NCBI GenBank assembly: GCA_017656305.1
Contig: JACDOG010000010.1
Coordinates: forward strand, 1 to 64,000
Direction of reading: 5' to 3'
Source: Thermoanaerobacteraceae bacterium
Lineage (GTDB): Bacteria > Bacillota > JADQBR01
Length of the DNA: 64,000 nt
Shown: positions 60,417 to 64,000 of the stretch, one piece after another
How the letters are laid out: each line of letters starts with the position of its first letter
Position numbering within the stretch: the first letter of the stretch is position 1
Position numbers and translations under genes: made by a program
The notes under the pieces: model-generated
Database searches by the model: none
What the model was told of the DNA's origin: nothing
Seen by the model: only the letters and a program-made list of their open reading frames with translations

Positions 60417-61382
60417 ATGCTTGATAAGTTCGGACGCAATATAGATTACCTGCGGGTCAGTGTAACCGACCGCTGTAACTTGCGCTGCAGGTACTGCATG
60501 CCTCCGGAAGGTGTGAAGCACCTGGCAAGAGAGCAGGTACTGTCTTTAGAAGAAATTGAAAAGCTGATCAGAGCGGCGGTAAAAGCGGGAGTGAAGCGGG
60601 TCAGGCTTACCGGAGGCGAGCCCTTGATCCGGCGGAACCTTGTACACCTGGTGCAGAAAGTCAGCAGGCTGCCGGGACTGGAAGACCTGTCCCTCACTAC
60701 CAACGGCATACTGTTGGCCCCGCTGGCCAAAGATTTAAAACGGGCGGGGTTGAACAGGGTAAATATCAGCCTGGATACCTTAATGGAGCACAAGTACCGT
60801 GAAATTACCCGGGGTGGTTCTTTAGCCCAGGTGCTGGTGGGATTGGAACAGGCCATCAAATACCAGCTGACGCCCGTGAAAATAAACGTTGTGGTACAGC
60901 GCAGTTTCAACCTGAATGAAATAAGGGACTTTATCTCACTGACGCGAAACTCGCCCATCCATGTCCGTTTTATTGAGCTGATGCCCATAGGCTGTGGCGG
61001 TAAGCTGGACAAGGAGTTTGTCTCGGCACAGGAAATTAAGGATATGATCGGTGCGGATTACGATTTGGTCCATGACACCCTGACAGGTGGCGGCCCGGCA
61101 GACTATTACCGGGTCAGGGGTTACAAGGGCACTATCGGGTTTATCGGTGCCATTAGCGACCACTTTTGTGCCAAATGCAACCGCCTGCGGTTAAGTGCGG
61201 ACGGCAAGCTGCGGTTTTGCCTGCAGCAGGATAGATACCTGGATATTAAGGAACCGTTACGCAGCGGTGCTTCGGAAGAGGAACTGGTGCGCATCTTTAC
61301 CCAGGCGGCAAGAAATAAGCCGGCCAGTTACCGTCAATCAGGCTGGAACGAAAACGAGAACATGAATGCCATAGGAGGGTAG
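60417..61382 (+). CDS. moaA: GTP 3',8-cyclase MoaA
   Basis: A 321-residue radical SAM enzyme: N-terminal CNLRCRYC cluster motif, RLTGGEPLIRRNL, and C-terminal second cluster CAKCNRLRLSADGKLRFCL. First committed step of molybdopterin synthesis. Lacks only the usual Gly-Gly end: it ends MNAIGG, which keeps the conserved GG. One base separates it from the moeA-PBP stop; RBS GGAGGAGG. Confidence 0.95.
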   Translation: MLDKFGRNIDYLRVSVTDRCNLRCRYCMPPEGVKHLAREQVLSLEEIEKLIRAAVKAGVKRVRLTGGEPLIRRNLVHLVQKVSRLPGLEDLSLTTNGILLAPLAKDLKRAGLNRVNISLDTLMEHKYREITRGGSLAQVLVGLEQAIKYQLTPVKINVVVQRSFNLNEIRDFISLTRNSPIHVRFIELMPIGCGGKLDKEFVSAQEIKDMIGADYDLVHDTLTGGGPADYYRVRGYKGTIGFIGAISDHFCAKCNRLRLSADGKLRFCLQQDRYLDIKEPLRSGASEEELVRIFTQAARNKPASYRQSGWNENENMNAIGG

Positions 61383-61385
61383 ACC

Positions 61386-61880
61386 ATGGAATTCACTCAC
61401 TTTGATGCTCGGGGCAACGCCCGCATGGTGGATGTCTCCGGGAAAGACAATACCCGCAGGGTAGCGGTGGCCAGAGGCGCCGTCACCATGAAGCCGGAAA
61501 CTCTTGCGAAGATTGCTCGGGGAAAAGTGGCCAAAGGAGATGTCCTGGGGGTTGCCAGGGTAGCGGGTATCATGGCAGCCAAGAAAACTGGAGAGCTGAT
61601 TCCCATGTGTCATCCCCTGCTGCTTGATTCCGTGGAGGTTGACTTTAACATTAACGAAGCGGAACAAAAAGTGGAGATTGAAGCGCGGGTGGTGACAACG
61701 GGAAAAACCGGCGTGGAAATGGAAGCGCTGACGGCGGTTTCCGTGGCCGGCCTGACCATTTACGACATGTGCAAGGCTGTTGACAAGGGCATGACCGTGG
61801 AGGCGGTGCGGTTGGTTGAAAAAAGCGGCGGGAAAAGTGGAACCTATCGTCGGGAGGGAGAAAAACCATGGCCAAAATAG
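61386..61880 (+). CDS. moaC: Cyclic pyranopterin monophosphate synthase MoaC
   Basis: A 164-residue enzyme: [16 protein letters not shown], the catalytic [14 protein letters not shown] and [27 protein letters not shown]. Works with MoaA to give cyclic pyranopterin. RBS GGAGGG just before ATG. Overlaps the MOSC gene by 13 bases. Confidence 0.95.
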   Translation: MEFTHFDARGNARMVDVSGKDNTRRVAVARGAVTMKPETLAKIARGKVAKGDVLGVARVAGIMAAKKTGELIPMCHPLLLDSVEVDFNINEAEQKVEIEARVVTTGKTGVEMEALTAVSVAGLTIYDMCKAVDKGMTVEAVRLVEKSGGKSGTYRREGEKPWPK

Positions 61881-62308
61881 TGGCGGTTTGTATCAGTAAA
61901 AATAAGGGAGAGCGCAAGAAGAACGTAGGGGAAGCGGTGTTGCAGGAAGGACACGGCATTGTAGGTGACGCTCATGCCGGGGACTGGCACCGCCAGGTGA
62001 GCCTGCTGGCAATTGAAAGCATCAACAAAATGCGTGAGCAGGGTCTTGATGTAGGGCCGGGAGATTTTGCCGAAAATATTACCACAGAAGGTATCGAGGT
62101 GGCGAAACTGCCTGTGGGAACCAGACTGCGGCTGGGAGAAGAAGCAGTTGGTGAAGTGACTCAAATTGGCAAGGTATGCCATGACCGGTGCGCCATCTAC
62201 TATCAGGCCGGAGACTGCGTTATGCCCAGGGAAGGAATTTTCATCAAAGTGTTAAAGGGCGGCAGAGTAAAAGTCGGTGACAGGGTGGAGGTTTTGGACA
62301 ATGATTAA
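61868..62308 (+). CDS. MOSC-domain protein
   Basis: A 146-residue single-domain MOSC protein: [34 protein letters not shown], and Cys in [16 protein letters not shown] domains occur in Moco sulfurases and are thought to handle sulfur or the cofactor. Reads through the moaC end, and its last bases overlap mogA. Confidence 0.9.
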   Translation: MAKIVAVCISKNKGERKKNVGEAVLQEGHGIVGDAHAGDWHRQVSLLAIESINKMREQGLDVGPGDFAENITTEGIEVAKLPVGTRLRLGEEAVGEVTQIGKVCHDRCAIYYQAGDCVMPREGIFIKVLKGGRVKVGDRVEVLDND

Positions 62309-62792
62309 GGTGGGCGTGGTTACTGCCAGTGACAAGGGCTCCCGGGGTCTGAGAGAAGATAAAAGTGCACCGGTAATCAAAGAGATGGTAGGTCAAATTG
62401 ACGGTAAGGTTGTCGAGTACGTTATTGTTCCCGATGAACAGGCGGAAATTGAAAAGACCCTGGTATCATTCAGTGACGATCTCCGGTTGGATTTGGTCTT
62501 TACAACCGGTGGTACGGGTATGAGTCCCAGGGATGTGACACCCGAAGCCACTTTAAATGTGGTGGACAGACTTGTCCCCGGGATACCCGAAGCCATGCGT
62601 GCCAGGAGTTTGGAGATTACCAGCAGGGCCATGCTGTCTCGGGCAGCGGCGGGGATTCGCGGGCAGACATTAATTATCAACCTTCCGGGCAGCCCCAAGG
62701 CGGTACGGGAATGCCTGGAGGTAATTCTGCCGGCTTTAAAGCACGGCATTGAAATCTTGCGCGGCGAGGCCGGTGAATGTGGCAGATCGTAA
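62301..62792 (+). CDS. mogA: Molybdopterin adenylyltransferase MogA/MoaB
   Basis: A 163-residue protein: VGVVTASDKGSRG, LVFTTGGTGMSPRDVTPEAT and INLPGSPKAVRECL, the full MogA/MoaB set. Adenylylates molybdopterin before MoeA. ATG 62301 is nine bases after GGAGG within the MOSC gene. End of the operon, with a terminator. moaD, moaE and moeB are not in the window. Confidence 0.93.
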   Translation: MIKVGVVTASDKGSRGLREDKSAPVIKEMVGQIDGKVVEYVIVPDEQAEIEKTLVSFSDDLRLDLVFTTGGTGMSPRDVTPEATLNVVDRLVPGIPEAMRARSLEITSRAMLSRAAAGIRGQTLIINLPGSPKAVRECLEVILPALKHGIEILRGEAGECGRS

Positions 62793-62799
62793 GTAACAG

Positions 62800-62836
62800 G
62801 GCCGGGAACGGTGGAAAGGTTCCCGGCCTTTATTAT
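62800..62836 (+). terminator. Terminator of the Moco operon
   Basis: GGCCGGGAAC (62800-62809) pairs with GTTCCCGGCC (62819-62828), then TTTATTATT. Confidence 0.9.
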
Positions 62837-63068
62837 TGGTGGTACGGGAAATTTTTATCAAGCGCTTTTCAGACATGGAACGGGAAAAGGAGAACCAGGT
62901 GCAGTTAAGAGCCTTACTGGTGCAAATTCTGGAGGAAGGAAAGGAAAAGGGTGAATTTGCCCGGAACTTTGATGCGTGTACGGTAGCTGATATTTTAAGC
63001 GGAATGTATTTCTACACGCTGTTTCAATGATGGAAGGCGGTTTAACCAATTTCCTAATGGAAGAATAG
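62836..63068 (+). pseudogene. TetR-type regulator remnant, frameshifted
   Basis: GTG 62836 opens a frame that reads as the C-terminal half of a TetR regulator (QVQLRALLVQILEEGKEKGE, ADILSGMYFYTLFQ) and then stops at TGA. The natural continuation MEGGLTNFLMEE is in the next frame and ends at TAG 63066. No DNA-binding N-terminus exists: the preceding DNA is the mogA terminator. Decayed gene. Confidence 0.6.
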
Positions 63069-63389
63069 CTGACCAGGGCGGGGATTATCCTGGCAAGCAT
63101 TGGTTCTGGCAGGAAAAATTAACAGCAGTACCGGCGGCGAAAGGAGAGAAGGGCAACAAGAGATGCTGATTTGGTAAAAAGATATTTGTAACGCTGTACG
63201 GTTACAACTTGGCCGGGAACATTCTTATTTGACGTTCCCGGTCTTTTTTTGTGGACTGACACCGCTGCCTGACTTACTTCATAACTAGATATGTAGAAGC
63301 CACTTTAATGTGAAGCAAGTGGTTAAGTACAGGCGTTATCTCAAAAACGCCGTTGTAGTAGCTGCAGATTAAATGAAGGGAGAGATATT
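63069..63389 (+). other. Intergenic region before sat
   Basis: Contains a small hairpin GTAAC/GTTAC at about 63188-63204 and the terminator at 63211-63250. No supported frame. Confidence 0.45.
63211..63250 (+). terminator. Orphan intrinsic terminator before sat
   Basis: GGCCGGGAAC (63211-63220) pairs with GTTCCCGGTC (63234-63243), then TTTTTTT. Nearly the same stem as the Moco operon terminator 400 bases earlier, so it may originally have ended the broken tetR gene. Confidence 0.85.
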
Positions 63390-64000
63390 GTGCTGATTAA
63401 GCCGCATGGAGGGACACTGATCAACCGGCTGCTGGAAGGAAAGAAGCGGGAAGAGACCCTGCTGCAGGCTGCCGAGCTGCCGGGTATCCAGCTGAGCGCC
63501 CGGGAACTGTCTGACCTGGAATTGATTGCGGTAGGCGCCCTGAGTCCGTTAACCGGTTTTATGGATAGGGAAGACTACCGGCGGGTGCTGGAGGAAATGA
63601 GATTGGCCGACGGTACGGTTTGGACCATGCCCATAACTTTGGCTGTAAGTACGGAACAAGCCAGGAAATTAAGTGTCGGCCAGAAAGTAGCTCTTAAAGC
63701 GGGTAATACTGTTTACGCGATGATGGAGATAAGCGATGTTTACGCTTACGACAAAAGGAAGGAAGCGGAAAAAGTATTCAAGACTGTGGATGCCGGCCAT
63801 CCCGGTGTGGCCAGGGTTTACCGGCAGGGAGACGTTTATGTAGGCGGAGATGTTTGGATTGTTAATTTGCCTGAGCCCGAGTTTTCGGACTATCACTTGA
63901 CCCCGGCCGAGACCCGGGCGGTATTCACCGAGCGTGGCTGGCGCACTGTGGTTGGGTTTCAGACGCGCAACCCGGTGCACCGTGCCCACGAGTACCTGCA
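63390..64000 (+). CDS. sat: Sulfate adenylyltransferase (partial, runs off the right edge)
   Basis: GTG 63390, after AGGGAGAG, opens a frame of 203 codons with no stop before the edge. It reads LIKPHGGTLINRLLEGKKR, ADLELIAVG-type text (LSDLELIAVGALSPLTGF) and the nucleotide-binding GFQTRNPVHRAHEYL, which are hallmarks of ATP sulfurylase. It activates sulfate to APS, the first step of dissimilatory sulfate reduction in this type of organism. Confidence 0.93.
   Translation, partial: MLIKPHGGTLINRLLEGKKREETLLQAAELPGIQLSARELSDLELIAVGALSPLTGFMDREDYRRVLEEMRLADGTVWTMPITLAVSTEQARKLSVGQKVALKAGNTVYAMMEISDVYAYDKRKEAEKVFKTVDAGHPGVARVYRQGDVYVGGDVWIVNLPEPEFSDYHLTPAETRAVFTERGWRTVVGFQTRNPVHRAHEYL

Overview
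The window looks like chromosomal DNA of a strictly anaerobic, spore-forming, Gram-positive (Firmicutes) bacterium of the Desulfotomaculum/Peptococcaceae kind. The evidence is a sulfate adenylyltransferase gene running off the right edge, a selenocysteine-containing NAD-type formate dehydrogenase, two exported multihaem c-type cytochrome lipoproteins, menaquinone methylase, a Spo0F-like regulator and very regular Gram-positive ribosome binding sites. The lineage is inferred from gene content, not from a marker gene. No tRNA, rRNA, CRISPR array, phage or insertion sequence was seen.

Layout. 0.4-9.7 kb: an ATP-grasp/M20-like fusion protein; a GntR-ABC transporter-DUF4097 operon with a clear promoter/operator; bactofilin with an M23 peptidase; a LysR regulator; menG. 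9.9-14 kb: a multihaem cytochrome behind a structured leader, an agr-like peptide signalling operon, and two tatA genes. 14-19.3 kb: a molybdenum cofactor (Moco) riboswitch followed by mobA-moeA-mobB-modABC. 19.5-27 kb: pckA, a second multihaem cytochrome behind a second copy of the same leader, membrane proteins, a manganese riboswitch ahead of a cation exchanger, and small proteins. 27-37 kb (mostly minus strand): a LytS/LytTR two-component pair, acetyl-CoA synthetase, a cNMP/CBS/DUF294 protein, a two-subunit sodium:solute symporter and a DnaQ-like exonuclease, a set that fits controlled acetate uptake and activation. 37-49.2 kb: acpS-nnr-alr-mazEF, a GATase, a DUF362 ferredoxin, spo0F, a family 4 uracil-DNA glycosylase, tsaE-tsaB-rimI-tsaD, a cluster of DnaA-box-like sites, and a selenocysteine thioredoxin-like protein with a radical SAM/PDZ/DUF512 protein. 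49.3-55.5 kb: a candidate 6S RNA, 5-formyl-THF cyclo-ligase and the three-gene formate dehydrogenase operon. 55.5-62.8 kb: a patatin and a second Moco riboswitch with moeA, moeA-PBP, moaA, moaC, a MOSC protein and mogA. 62.8-64 kb: a broken tetR remnant and the start of sat.

How it fits together. Molybdate uptake (modABC), two Moco gene sets each under its own Moco riboswitch with a terminator, and a Mo/W- and selenium-dependent formate dehydrogenase are all within 50 kb. Two UGA codons (53795-53797 and 47663-47665) read as selenocysteine rather than stop; a naive annotation would split both genes. The most unusual items are the agr-like system (serine instead of cysteine in the peptide, separate membrane sensor and kinase, no adjacent response regulator), the leader shared by the two cytochrome genes, the UxxC thioredoxin-like selenoprotein, and a recurrent sigma-H-type promoter pattern ahead of spo0F, the Moco operon, agrB, pckA and the glycosylase gene.
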